Positions 1-11,206 of a stretch of 64,000 bases of DNA are shown here, piece by piece. The position numbers were made by a program, and so were the translations under genes. Source of the DNA: Ancylostoma caninum (lineage: Eukaryota > Nematoda > Chromadorea > Rhabditida > Ancylostomatidae); contig JBAJFG010000172.1 of NCBI GenBank assembly GCA_037903475.1, forward strand, positions 992,001 to 1,056,000. Direction: 5' to 3'. The stretch's first letter is position 1, and each line of letters starts with the position of its first letter. The notes under the pieces were generated by a model. That model did no database searches and was not told where the DNA came from. It was given only the letters and a program-made list of their open reading frames with translations.

Positions 1-1908
1 CGTGAAGAGGATAGCCAACCCCTGCAGGAGACGAAGAGTTTAGCAGGTACTTGCAGTAGTCTAACGACAAAGCAGCGGACTCCGACCAAGAAGCAAATGA
101 AGTGCTACAACTGTAACAAGTTGGGGCATCTCAGGCGAGAGTGCAAGAAGGGAAAAGTGGCCAAAAAGCCCACGGAGCAGGAAAAACAGAGTCAGAGGAG
201 CGCAGGAACAGCGAGGATGTTCACGGCTTCACTGAGCAAATGGATGTGTGGTTCCGTTGGTGCTACGAAAGGCTACGATGAACTGGTTGGACGGCAAACA
301 GTGACCAATTTACGCTTGCTAGGACTCACTAGGCAGGCCCTATTGGACACCGGGTCCCAGATCAGCATTATCCCTCTCGGGATGTTCAAAGCAAGTCTTG
401 CAAACGGCTTTGATCTGGATGCAGACGTGAAGCAGATTCCAATCAACCAGAGAGCACCAGTCTACGACGCCTCAGGTAACAGGATGTCTTTCAAGGGAGC
501 AGTTAGTCTAACCCTTCAGCTGGGAAACGGTGTGAAGAGAAGGATAGCTCTCTTCGTGATGGCTGGAGGAGATGGCATGTTAGTTCTGGGAACCAATGCG
601 CTAGCCAAGCTCGGAATCGGTCCGACATCCACCCTAGGAGTGTTGATGACGGCCGATAGGAAGGCGGTGAGCGAAAACGCCGGAAAGACATCTGCTATAG
701 CGAAGCCTTCGAACAGGCGTAAACGACAGAAACAACAGTCAGATGTTTCTATGAGAGACAAGGAGAAGAAAACACACTCCGCAGAAGCTCCTAACAACAG
801 AAGCTCGGCAGGAGCCAAGCTTATCAGAGTAGGGGAAGGGTTCGGGAAGCACGAAAGGTCACTTGTCGCTGTGAAATCGTCACGAGGACGGAAGAAACAG
901 AAGCAGCAGACAGAAGCGGTTCTTGAACCAGCGAAGGTGCTACCGACGAGTCGCATTAGTGTTCCAGCAGCGGGAACAATATGCTCGACATGCCGAAGAT
1001 TCCCTGAAATGATTATGGATGAAGGGAACTGCTCGAGCAGACTTATTACCACTGAAAGCTTGGTGGGAGCCAAGTTGTTGAGAGCGGCGGAGGTGGATAA
1101 GGGACTTATTCACCACAGGAAGAGTCGTGGAAAAGGAGGCAGTCCTAGAAAAGCGCGACGGATAGAGCGTATGCAAAGTGACAGGATCCTTTGCTCCAGC
1201 ACGCTGTTAGCCGCAGAAGAACAGCTCCAATTACGCTGTGCGCGCGACATCTCAGGACAGATGGATGAAGTAGCAAGCCCAAGCCTCAAACACCCTCCGG
1301 CACGGTCAGATCAGATGGTAAAGAGCAGATCTTTGCCTCAGCATCTGACAAGTCTTGACTTTCACTTAGGTGGCGGAGTATTAGCGTTCTTCAGAAGCCC
1401 ATCTGAAGATCGCAGTCAGTACAATGGCGACGTGTTGAAGCACACTCACTCCGCCAAAAGTTCGAGTACGGACCCACAAGTGAAAAGGGAACCGCTCACA
1501 GGCTGTCAGGTTCTCCTCCCAAGGTGTGACTACGATTCCACCAACCGGAAGAAGAAGGGACGCCCAGGCAAGACGGTTAAGGATGAGAGCAGCCGAGTCG
1601 AAGGAAGTCGGCAACGCATCGTCCAGATGAACAATGACACGCCCTCGACATCTCGCGTGGGCCCGAGCAAAAACGCCACGAGAAGACCTCACCGAGCAGA
1701 CGCCCGTACAAGACTCCAGCCAAGAGGGACTGCTGACAGGACTCCACACCATTCCGAATCGACGACCGACTCAACCTTTGACGCGATGACGACGGTGGCA
1801 AGGACGCGATGGAAGACGCTTCGACCGCAAGCAGTCGCCGCCCAGAAGTCAAGCCCTGGAAAGAAGAAAAAGAGTCGGGACGACTCTTCTCCCCGGAGAG
1901 CCATGTGA
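1..1908 (+). CDS. LTR retroelement gag-protease reading frame (5' truncated by the window)
   Basis: The frame is already open at base 1, so the true start lies outside the window; the first ATG is at 97. Just after it is a retroviral-type zinc knuckle, CYNCNKLGHLRREC (C-x2-C-x4-H-x4-C), which binds RNA in Gag. About 80 residues later comes an aspartic protease active site, LLDTGSQISIIP, followed at the expected distance by the second-lobe motif MLVLGTNAL. The remaining roughly 400 residues are rich in Lys, Arg, Ser and Gln with loose internal repeats (RKRQKQQ and RKKQKQQ; AGAKLIRV and VGAKLLRA) and match no family I know. No reverse transcriptase, RNase H or integrase motif is seen, and the stop codon lies at the LTR edge. 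The element is therefore an internally deleted or non-autonomous Gypsy- or BEL-like copy; I cannot choose the superfamily. Confidence 0.8.
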   Translation, partial: REEDSQPLQETKSLAGTCSSLTTKQRTPTKKQMKCYNCNKLGHLRRECKKGKVAKKPTEQEKQSQRSAGTARMFTASLSKWMCGSVGATKGYDELVGRQTVTNLRLLGLTRQALLDTGSQISIIPLGMFKASLANGFDLDADVKQIPINQRAPVYDASGNRMSFKGAVSLTLQLGNGVKRRIALFVMAGGDGMLVLGTNALAKLGIGPTSTLGVLMTADRKAVSENAGKTSAIAKPSNRRKRQKQQSDVSMRDKEKKTHSAEAPNNRSSAGAKLIRVGEGFGKHERSLVAVKSSRGRKKQKQQTEAVLEPAKVLPTSRISVPAAGTICSTCRRFPEMIMDEGNCSSRLITTESLVGAKLLRAAEVDKGLIHHRKSRGKGGSPRKARRIERMQSDRILCSSTLLAAEEQLQLRCARDISGQMDEVASPSLKHPPARSDQMVKSRSLPQHLTSLDFHLGGGVLAFFRSPSEDRSQYNGDVLKHTHSAKSSSTDPQVKREPLTGCQVLLPRCDYDSTNRKKKGRPGKTVKDESSRVEGSRQRIVQMNNDTPSTSRVGPSKNATRRPHRADARTRLQPRGTADRTPHHSESTTDSTFDAMTTVARTRWKTLRPQAVAAQKSSPGKKKKSRDDSSPRRAM

Positions 1909-2205
1909 TGTGTAGCATCATTTTGTTGTGATTACGATCTCTTTGTCTGCCTATTGATTAGATCTCTGCTGTGCTGTTTTTATATGTGCTATCCGCCAGC
2001 TCTCTCCGCCTCAGGACCGTCACTAAAGCCCCGCCCACTCGCTATAAAAGGGCCGCCAGCGCCACTCACAGTTCAGTTCGATCTTTCGCAATCGGAGGGA
2101 CGACGCGAGGGCAGCGAGCAGCGGATTGGAGGAGCCCAATAAAGCTTGAAGAAGAAAAGGACCTTAACACCCCTAGACGTCCGCGAAAGCCCCAAATACA
2201 CCACA
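1904..2205 (+). repeat. 3' long terminal repeat of the retroelement
   Basis: About 300 bp directly downstream of the gag-protease frame. It begins near TGTGATGTG and ends near ACCACA, giving the TG...CA ends typical of LTRs. Inside are a TATA box (TATAAAAG, 2043-2050) and, about 90 bp further on, a polyadenylation signal (AATAAA, 2138-2143), the U3-R-U5 order expected. The 5' LTR is outside the window, so the boundaries and target-site duplication could not be checked. Confidence 0.6.
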
Positions 2206-4668
2206 GATGACCGTGGCTGCTGATTGTGTTGAATTCCATTGCCGAAACATTACTCAATGAATTACTGTTGCCTACTAGGAGAATATAACAAAGACAAGAT
2301 GGCAAAGAGCCCGGCCAAAAAAAAACTCAGAAACCACGCACAAAAAGTCAACAGAAGAATAATATTTCAGTCGATTTTTCCGGCATCTAGCCTCCATCAG
2401 GTGGTTGCACGCACGATGAACTCACGCACCTAACATAAATTGCCAACAGTTAGGGAAGGTACAGTACCTCTAGTGTTGGTATACTCTTGGCTGAGGCAGT
2501 GATACTCATATATTAGGTTGAGAAGAATGTAATGGGAGAAATGTTTCAAAACTTTTGTATTTCTCATTGCTGATGTTTCGATCAGGCATTGCCTACTGAC
2601 ATAGTAGTAGATTCCTCAAAGTATTATCCTGTGGCTACGGGAGGACTAGGGACTGCTTGTTGCTGCAGTTAGACCAGCAAATGTGAAAGGACGACCCAAC
2701 CTCTATTATGAGTTGCTCTGCAACACCTTGGCAAACACTGGGGTCAGTAACAACAGCACTGCAATCAACGAGGGAGTGGCCAAGTATTTCACAGTATGCG
2801 ACTGCTCCACTTTGAATCTCGAAATATGGACCTTTATGAGGAATCACGCTTAGGACGTACTCACGTCGTAACGTGATGTGATTGTTGTGATTCCAATTGC
2901 TCCCGCAAGGTAAGACAGACACAGCTACTATAAGGGTAGACCAGGTCTGGAGGAGGAGAGGAACCTCTGGAGAAAACGACAAAAACAAAAAAACCCTGCT
3001 CCGCCCCACTTATTTTACATGCCAATTTTCCCACTTTTCTCCTATCCCAAACTAGCGGGACTGTCCTGCACTCTGGTAACCTAATATTCCTACTCTCTTC
3101 CCTTGTCAGTCGCTGGTCACTATCTCGTCCCACCGCTCCATTTCTTCTTGGTCGGGAAAGAGCTCGTTGATTTTTACCATTTTCGAGTGGGGTCCCTTTG
3201 TATGAGCAGCCACAGCCTGCGCTTTTCTGAGAAGAGAGAAACAGTGTTCTATCCATGCGTTGTACTAATGTTATAGATTTGAAAGATGTGTACATAATTC
3301 GCTGGGAAAGACCATTTAAAAAGTTAGATATGAAAATCTGATTTGGATGCCGTTCCTTCCATTACTTTCTCCTCAACCTAATTTTAAATCCTGTCGTGCC
3401 TCAGGGTCCGTCGGCAGTTCAGTGGCTCAGATTAGATCCCAAGCACGACTGGGCGCGTCCAGGAGATATGTGTTCCCTACTTACTTAATGGTGGCCTATC
3501 CCCACGAATGTACCCGGCAGAAAACCTAGAAACCCGCTCCCCTCCTTCCTTTGTCCCCCAGAAGGTGCCTACGCTGCGCCCCCAACTCCGGCCCCGCCCA
3601 CATCAGTAAGATGATGAAGCAGCATACTACATACAAAAAAACACAATATGACCGATGGTTTATGGTACACAAATCACTCAACATCAGTCAATACGCTGGC
3701 AATCAATAATGATGCAACGGAGATGGTAAAGACAGCTTAGACAGAATTAGACCGTGATGGTTTTGGAGAAAGACATCGTGAGCCGGAGCAGGACCTGCCG
3801 CTCCTGAGAATGATATCATGACGTAAAACAACGGAATCAACAAAGACGCGATGGCACGAGAAGAATCGGCGGTCCGGCGTCACAGGACAGTAGCGACCGA
3901 TTTCAAAAATAAGCCACGCTATACCGTGGGAACTACCATGCGCCGGTGTGCGCGGCGAGACCCGACCACAGGGGCAGAGTCGCGCACAGCGCGACAAATC
4001 CGTCAAACTATGTGCAATACCAAGAAAGTAAAAAATAAGTTCCCCAGCAGAGTAATTTTTGCTCTAAAAAGCTAACAACGTTGAGAAAACAATTGAGAAT
4101 GAAGGATCTACAGGCTGCGAGACGCAAGAATTTAAGCGGTAAGTATTTATACCCTAAGCAGAAGGTAGAGACGTCTCGGCTTGAAAATGGACGAGTGCAC
4201 TGCCATAGATCTTTGCATGCAAAGTTGATTAGAAAACCAACTATTGGGCTGCGGTAGCTGCTTAATTAGTACTAATTTATAAAACATTGAATTGGATCGA
4301 TTCCAACAGCGGAATTATAAACAAACTTCCCCTCTCACACATGGCATTTTCCGTTCGCCACAGCTACCGTAATTCTGCTATAGAAAGTGCGCTTTACTGG
4401 TGTTTTTGTTTGCCACCTTCTAGGAAATTTTGCAGACAGCTACACAAAGAGGGTAACTTTTGTTGAAATTGTGATGGTTGATCTTCAGAAAACTGATCAA
4501 TTAAAGGACAAAGAAAATTACCAGTTCGACGAATAATTCTGGACATTATCCAAAATCGAGTATTCGAAAACCAAATTATTCTGCAGCCCTCCTTTTCTCT
4601 CCCTGAGAGGGTGAGCATTCTCCCTTTTCTGAACACTCCAATTTTAAAACCAATTGAACAAGAATGAG
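2206..4668. other. Intergenic, no supported gene
   Basis: Only short reading frames on both strands, none with a recognisable domain or a pair of splice sites. No tRNA or repeat structure was seen. Confidence 0.5.
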
Positions 4669-4899
4669 GACACTTTATACTAGATGCGTGCATCAGTCGC
4701 GCATCAGACGTACGCATCTATTTGCGGGGCCTTTCATGGAGACCGATCAACGCGATATGAATATCATGACTGAAAATGCAGCGCCCTCTGCGTAGATACG
4801 CAAATGCGTGCGTCTCACCTACGTCCGGGATGCGACCGAGCCTATCTCCTACCATGTAGACGGATGGGCATCAAACTCACACATCTAGTATAAACTGTC
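4669..4899. repeat. MITE-like element, family B copy 1
   Basis: The left end GACACTTTATACTAGATG is mirrored at the right end by CATCTAGTATAAACTGTC, an imperfect 18-bp terminal inverted repeat. Subterminal GC-rich strings (TGCATCAGTCGCGCATCAG, AATGCGTGCGTCTC) are shared with copies at 21.9 kb and 30.8 kb. No coding capacity. Confidence 0.7.
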
Positions 4900-4979
4900 T
4901 TATAATTCCGGATATCCACAGCTGTCCCTCTGAACGTTAACCAGTATTCTGGGTTCTGAGATAAGTAAAAATCATATGT

Positions 4980-5157
4980 ATAATACATATACATCTAGAG
5001 GTGAACTAGTGCAAAACACGGTACAAAATCTTAGAATTTGTTTTCTGCTGATGATGTGCGGGAAAGCAGCCTCTGTGTAATTTCCAGGACGTCCCAGGAA
5101 CAGTAAATAATACATATACGTATATGGGGTGAACTAATGCAAAACACGGTACAAAAT
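4980..5157. repeat. Pair of diverged direct repeats of about 50 bp
   Basis: A block containing TAATACATATAC, then GGTGAACTA, then GCAAAACACGGTACAAAAT occurs at 4980-5030 and again at 5107-5157, 127 bp apart. Function unknown. Confidence 0.7.
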
Positions 5158-5756
5158 GCACGGCTTTTTGAAGATATCAATACCTAAACGCCCGTTACGT
5201 TACGCTCATCACACGTTCACCTCTCGCTTAGCATATGCATCATAAACCAGTCCCGAAACGACGTGACGGGTCCAGAGAACACGATGAGATCATCGCCAGG
5301 TGAGATGAGCAAGAAGGCTGAGTCAACAGGGGTACGCATCATAGTAGTGCACTAGTGCTCTCTGCACGTGCGCACTCTCTCGCAGCGCCCTTATCCGATT
5401 GGACCTCAGGTGAACGTTTCGTTTTTCGACGTTTCCTTTTTTCGCTTTGAATAATGGTTATCCTCTTATTACGATCCAGTAGACCAGATGCTTCTCTTTC
5501 CAAATTACCCGACCTAAATAGTCATACAATATTGTACGAGGCATTGCAATTATCCAAAAACGCTGCAAAAAACGACCATAGCCTATGGAGTGCACTTTAC
5601 TACAGGCGTAAAATTATTGCGGCAGAGGTCACGTCCGGTTTGTCGCGATCGTTAACGCGACCCTGTAAAAAGGTATCGAGTGTCTGTATACACGCACTAT
5701 TTCGCACACTCCGTCTTTGTTTATTCAGCGAATCGCACGCAAAATTCTCGGCTCCC

Positions 5757-5764
5757 TTTAAAAG
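5757..5764 (+). promoter_or_regulatory. Possible TATA-like core promoter of the Kunitz gene
   Basis: TTTAAAAG lies about 40 bp upstream of the predicted start codon at 5803. A candidate trans-splice acceptor (TTATTCAG) ends at 5728. The sequence after the box resembles that after the LTR TATA box at 2043. Weak, position-based call. Confidence 0.3.
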
Positions 5765-5802
5765 GCCGCCAACGTCCAGCTACTGTTGAAACGTCACCCG
5801 TT

Positions 5803-8800
5803 ATGAGACTACTGGTATTCATCTTCGCCCTCCTGGCTATTGGTTGGTATTTGAATCAAATACAAAAATATCATGACTATGATCAAAAATTATTTTCAGC
5901 CTTCTCAATGGACGAGCTATGCAAGAAGGAACTTGAGACCGGGCCATGCCGAGCAGCGTTCAGGAGGTGAGGTTTTTCACAGGTTCACAGTTTATTTTCC
6001 CTGTGAAATGGCTACCACCCGCTTTGAATTGTGTCGTGCACTTGCCGACGCTCTGTAGCCAGCGGGGATCCTCAAAATATTCCTAGAACCACAGGCACAG
6101 CAGATAAGGCAAAATCCCCGCTAAATTGCTAGAAATTCTTTAGAAACGTCTGCTACAATCTTTTAGGAAAAAATCCAAGGACAATTTTCTGGAATTTAGC
6201 TGTGACGTTGTTGCCGCTAATGCTGGCATGGTTTCCCTTAAGTGAAAACCAATGCTAAAAGATCCTGGGCACATTGCCAGCGATAGCGATTAGTCACTGC
6301 GCGATACTCGACAATTTGCGCGCATTTCAGCTTTGATCAGCAAAATCAGTTTTAATTCACACAAATTCTATTGCAGCTACTGTTGAGTGGTTTCCGCGAC
6401 AAAAACTAATCGCGATTGTTCGGTGATGCACTTTTCTTGGACGGTAGCTATATGAAATCGCCGCGATATAACCGCTGGTACAATGGCAGCCACTGCGATG
6501 CGGTCGCGATAGGAAAGATAATGCTACCGTGCATATCATCCCAATATGGTACACTTCTCATTGAAAATATAATACTAATACCAGGAATTTGTCCATGGTT
6601 TAAGGATTTCACAGGATAAGCAGTGAAAAGAGCGCTCTAACGTCTTAAATCTGCCCCAGCGATGATGTCCGCGCAGCGACACGTAAGCCTGACCTGCACA
6701 CAGTGGACAATATGAAATTTTACAAAAAACATTCGAAGAATGAGACTTTTCGTTCCTCACTATCACAAGTTTCTTTCGATCACTTAGACTATGGAATTTT
6801 CCTCCGAAGTATCTTTGTTTGAAGCACTGTTACTGGACCTGGTATTGATCCTTTTAACATTTGCATCCTTCTGACATTTGCGTTATGGCCACAGTTGCAA
6901 CAGCTGTTTACATAACTTTTTCGGGAGAATTGTGTACTCATGCGTTTTTTTTCTTCCCAAACTTCAAGCTTCATTCAACAATGAGTCATTGCACTCCTAT
7001 GTTTATAAAACACAGCTAAATTTACACAAAAAAACACGGGCAGCATGATAAGTTTCTGAAATGGTGCAGAGCAAAAACTATGTACTCTACTCTTTCGAGA
7101 ACATTGCCACCAATCCTGTAAGATAAACTGTCTCATACATCTTCACTGAAGAGAGAGCGCCCCTCAGCCTACCCCTTACCCGCTCGTTACTCGCCCTTCG
7201 CTTCCTTTCATTTACTAGTCCTCGTTGTAAAAAGATGGTGCTCGCGGAAAATCGCCACCTCATTTAAAACTGAATTTTCTTTGAAATAACAATAGTATCA
7301 TTTACGATTGCACTGAAAATCCAGGAATTTCCCTTGATTGTCTGGAAAGTACCTACTTTGGGCTGACTTTTTTCTGTTCCCAAGGTGGATTTCAAGATGA
7401 GGTCATCCTGCATACAAGCCCTTTGGGCACAACCAGAATTCGAGCTTGCCATCTGCACATTTTGTTAGGTCACATATATGAAATCCTCCTCACTGCTATT
7501 GTTGGTTTCGAATCCGAAACATTTCCCAATAATCATCCTTTCCACCCATCCCCAAAGTTCCGAACCCACTACACTTTTTGAACAGAGAAAAAACCCTAAT
7601 ACCTAATTTCTGTTTTGTGAAGGATTTGACCTTTTCTGGGAGTGAGTAGACATCGTAAAGTTAGGAAGGTGCTCAAACTGCAAACTAACCTCGGTTGTTC
7701 TTCTGTCTCGGCATCGTCCAGGAGTAACAGTAAGTTTGTTAGACCATCAACAAGCATGATAGCAATGGCGAATAGAGTATGGTAAGCTAAAATAATCATC
7801 AAAAACCTAACGTAGTACAGTATCGTAGCTGAAAAGAGCAAAGTAAGTTATCAGATTCCAGAGCCGCAATGATGTTTCTGGCTGTACTCTGTAATCTTGA
7901 ATTCCAAAAAAAAAAAGAAATCTTGCACACATTTCACATCGCACCTCTACATTTCCGTCTGGAAATTGAATTTTGAATTTGAAGAAAGTACAGTGCAAAT
8001 ACAAAAAAGCAACGGCGTTTTTTGTACTACGGACAGTAATATCGTATACTATAATATAATATCTCATGTTATGCTATTGTTTCAGAACACACCTTTTTAA
8101 TGTTACCTGAAGAAAATCCTAATAGGGTTAATTAGTTTCGACGTTATTCTGCCACCATTCAAACTGAGATTCTAGCATATAAAAAGAAGTCCGTTCTACG
8201 CGGTTCCCCTCCGATTATGCACATAAGAAATCCTTGATTTGAATAGCAGTGAACACTTGAAAGAAAGAAAGTCCATAGCTGTAAAACTAGGTTCTATCTT
8301 AATAAAAAAGCGCAAAAAGTGATACTCAGCTTATTATCGGTATCGATTTAGAATCCTGTAGGTTTAAATACGAGTCAATTTACTGAGGAGAAGAGATATC
8401 GGGATTCCCGATGTTCACGCTGGGATTTGGTCAACATTTTATATGTGTAGGAGTTTGCAAAGCGACAGTAGCTGATAGTCGGTCACCCAGGGGGTTTGGG
8501 CCGAATACTTATGAAATTCACGAAGACGTGGAAGAATATTCGCCAAGCAAACGGGAGCGTCTACTGTGCGCGCATCCAACAACGAATCAATAGTAGATCA
8601 AAACATTCTAGGTCACATAAATTACTCAGCAAAGTTCTACAACACTTGCCAACTTTAGCGTGACATTGCTTCCATTTCTGGGTGAAAATATCTGGTACGA
8701 ACTGATTCTCTATAGTGGGGTCATTTTGACATTGCAGTGTCCGCGACAGTGGCCCTCCTGGCATTGGGGCACAGAGCGCGGTCGGTCAAAAAGTTGACCC

Positions 8801-9422
8801 ACGATCGATTCGGCTTCTTTGACGAGTTTCACTGTCTGTTCCATTCTTCAGTTGTTCTAAGACCTAAGAAAGGACAGCATGAGAGGAAACAAGCGATAAA
8901 ACTCTTCCAAGATAACTGATCAATTATGGGTCAACTGTTTGACCGACCGCGCTGCGTGCTCCAGTTCAAAGAACGTCGCTGTCGATGCCCTCCCAAAACG
9001 AGACCACTATACACAGTTTGAAAAATTTCAAGAATCCTAAGGAGCACTTTGATTCTTCAAGTAACTAACCACTGTTTCCAAAGCATTTCTAAGCTACAAT
9101 TCCTGTACTAGCCCAATAAGACGAATTTTCAACTCCTGGATGACTAAGCCACGTGTTATGGCCGCGCTGTGCCCCCATCAGCTGGGTGACTGCCAAGGGA
9201 GCGATGTACCTTAAAAAGCAATCAAGATGGACCAGCTGTCCAGTTTTTTTTTTCTTTTTGTTCTCTCTCAAACGTTTGCAAAGACCACCTTTTTAATACT
9301 TTTCTTTCAGATATGGATACTCTACGAAAGAAAGCAAATGCATTCAGTTCATCTACGGCGGTTGCAAAGGAAACGATAACAACTTCGAAACCATCGAGGA
9401 ATGCCAAAAGAAGTGTGCATAA
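5803..9422 (+). CDS. Secreted single-domain Kunitz (BPTI-type) serine protease inhibitor
   Basis: Two exons, 5803-5966 and 9311-9422, give 91 aa and a TAA stop. The donor is AG|GTGAGG and the acceptor TTTCTTTCAG; the intron is phase 2 within the inhibitor domain. Residues 1 to about 19 ([15 protein letters not shown]...) form a signal peptide. Cysteines fall at 40, 49, 65, 73, 86 and 90, so the spacings 9-16-8-13-4 match the BPTI pattern exactly. The loop GPCRA puts Arg at P1, which in this family favours trypsin-like targets; [13 protein letters not shown] is the conserved core. The product is presumably a secreted monomeric inhibitor; in parasitic worms such proteins often act at the gut or host interface, but this sequence cannot show that. 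The 3.3 kb intron contains an inverted-repeat element and a possible minus-strand exon. The next AATAAA is at 9773-9778. Confidence 0.9.
7690..7828 (-). other. Possible orphan membrane-protein exon inside the Kunitz intron
   Basis: On the minus strand a good acceptor (GCTCTTTTCAG) opens a 139-nt block ending at the donor CCGAG|GTTAGT. One frame is open and encodes a strongly hydrophobic stretch ([18 protein letters not shown]) followed by a short acidic tail ([10 protein letters not shown]). I could not connect it to a second exon in phase. It may be a real nested antisense gene, a relic, or chance. Confidence 0.25.
8767..8961. repeat. Inverted-repeat (MITE-like) element in the Kunitz intron
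   Basis: Arms at 8767-8801 and 8927-8961 are inverted copies (GCGCGGTCGGTCAAAAAGTT against GCGCGGTCGGTCAAACAGTT). Similarity continues weakly outward, so the full element may be about 8730-8990. No coding capacity. Confidence 0.75.
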
Positions 9423-9969
9423 ATTCATCTGCTCCCTGTGATGTTTGAAGAACTTCTGAGCTGCCTATTTTACTTATACTGGAATCTTTGCAAATATTTG
9501 GGTAATGAGTCATTCCTTTTTAATATGAATCTATGAAGATTCAGAGTTCATACAGAGTTCATACCATTCAGAGCAATCATTTCTCTTAAAAACGAAAGTC
9601 CGCGACTGAGCCATAAACCGGTTCGGCGGAACATAGATTATCCTACAGGATGGGAGCATCGTGTTGTTATTCCAAGCGTAATGACCACTAGTCCCAATTG
9701 AAAACATCTGATTTCTACCAAATTTCGAAGAATAATCCAGTCTGGGGAAAACTGGTTACGAGACGTATGGCTAATAAAGTAATTAATAACTACTTCATAT
9801 TGGTGAACGAATACCTCTCACCGCAACTTTGCGTATTGCCACTAGCACCCAGAATTACAGGATGACTCTGGGAGAAACGGCTTTGCATTGGTGATCGAGA
9901 AAAATCAGTGCTATGGTTAGGAGCAGCAAACATCGCAAATTGACCATTTTTCTCCTCCTCCTTAGCTCG
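9423..9969. other. 3' flank of the Kunitz gene
   Basis: Holds the likely 3' UTR, with AATAAA at 9773-9778. Nothing else recognised. Confidence 0.4.
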
Positions 9970-10466
9970 TTAGTCCCGCTCTGTTGCAGGGTCCGCTGTA
10001 CGGGTTCTATTACGCCAAAGAGCACAATCTTCGGAGTCTTTCTCCGTGACGTAGAGTTCTTCTTCTGAATCCCTCTTAATTACGTCTTTCCATCGCTTTT
10101 TCGGAGCTCTTCTCAGTAACTTTCCAGCGATTATCATATACCAAACTTGACGCGCCGGATGTGACTCGTTTCTTCTCAGCAAATGCCCGTACCCTCAAGC
10201 GTTGTGAATCTTTAGCGTATCTTTTTTTTGAACGAGGCGTTCGCAATTTTTCTTTGAACCTCCTCGTTTGGCACTTTATCACGAGGAGTTCCGTCGCAAC
10301 ACCATCTGAGCATGCGCATCTCTGCCGCTTCCAATTCCCTTTCTAGAACTACAGTTAGTGGCCAGCACTCACATCTATACATGAGGGCTGGTCTTACTAA
10401 AGTGCGATAAAAATTGCTACTGAACGTACATGAGCATCTTTGACGCAGAGGATACCTGTCGTTCAC
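9970..10466 (-). pseudogene. Decayed C-terminal end of a non-LTR retrotransposon reverse transcriptase ORF
   Basis: Three overlapping minus-strand frames together read through the end of a nematode endonuclease-reverse-transcriptase polyprotein: FYRTLVRPALMYRCECWPL, then ELEAAEMRMLRWCCDG, PNEEVQRKI, then the frame shifts to HPARQVWYMI, KKRWKDVIKRD and RTRTADPAT. This order is typical of the region after the RT catalytic core. Frameshifts separate the pieces and the upstream RT and endonuclease are absent, so this is a 5'-truncated dead copy. I infer an RTE- or Jockey-like clade but cannot assign it. Confidence 0.8.
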
Positions 10467-11103
10467 TTCCTCCTTCTCTTTTGTTGATCATTAAACTAAC
10501 TGGTAATAAATATATAACAAATCATAGATTCAACTTTTATAGCTTTCTTGCGCCACTTGCATAACAACATGATGATCGCTCTATCATCAAAATTACCAAT
10601 AATTCAACACCAGCGCAAATTTGTCAAGGCAATGAGGGCATTTTTTACCGTAATCAAATGTCTTCAGCACTTGCGCTTCGTTTTTATACGACTGTGACCA
10701 AAACTCGCTGAACTGAATGACTGATGTCTTTTCAAGCCCGTAGAAAAGGCGCAATGCCACGAATGATCGCGTTTCTCAGTGAAACGTGTAAACAGCATGA
10801 TTGCTTTGGTCCGAGTTTGTGTCAGGTAACAAGGTTTTCATGATATAGCCCTCATTTCTACGGAAAAAAATTCACTTATACAAGAAAGCCCTTTGGCCGA
10901 AATCCTTAAGAGGTACCGGCAAATCTACTATGAACTACTCAGGATACATAGAAAACCGAGCTGAGTATGCTCCTCTGCATGGTGGTTGGCCTTGTTCGGG
11001 TCTCACCTTCTTATCCAAACTTTTCAGACTAGAAGAATGGTTGATCAGTGGTTTGTTCACCTTTTCAGAGCAGGGCATTTACGCGCGTTCGTTTCGGGAT
11101 CGC
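10467..11103. other. Intergenic, nothing recognised
   Basis: No domain, splice pair or repeat was detected apart from the element starting at 11104. Confidence 0.4.
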
Positions 11104-11206
11104 ATGCATAACTGAGATTACCCGGCGTAAACTTGCTAGCATTATACGAATTTAGTCGTTAACACGGGCGCATCATCGTTCACCCTGGGTAATCTCAATG
11201 ATGCAT
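11104..11206. repeat. MITE-like element, family A copy 1
   Basis: The left arm ATGCATAACTGAGATTACCC is the inverted copy of the right arm GGGTAATCTCAATGATGCAT. The centre contains GTTAACACGGGCG, shared with the copy near 34.8 kb. This is the cleanest copy of the most frequent repeat family in the window. Confidence 0.8.

Noticed and set aside
503..1921. Several long minus-strand frames opposite the gag-protease ORF
   Set aside because: They lack motifs and are mirror frames of a GC-balanced real coding region.
5454..5789. 111-codon plus-strand frame just before the Kunitz start
   Set aside because: No domain or signal peptide, and it overlaps the likely promoter and 5' UTR of the Kunitz gene in another frame.
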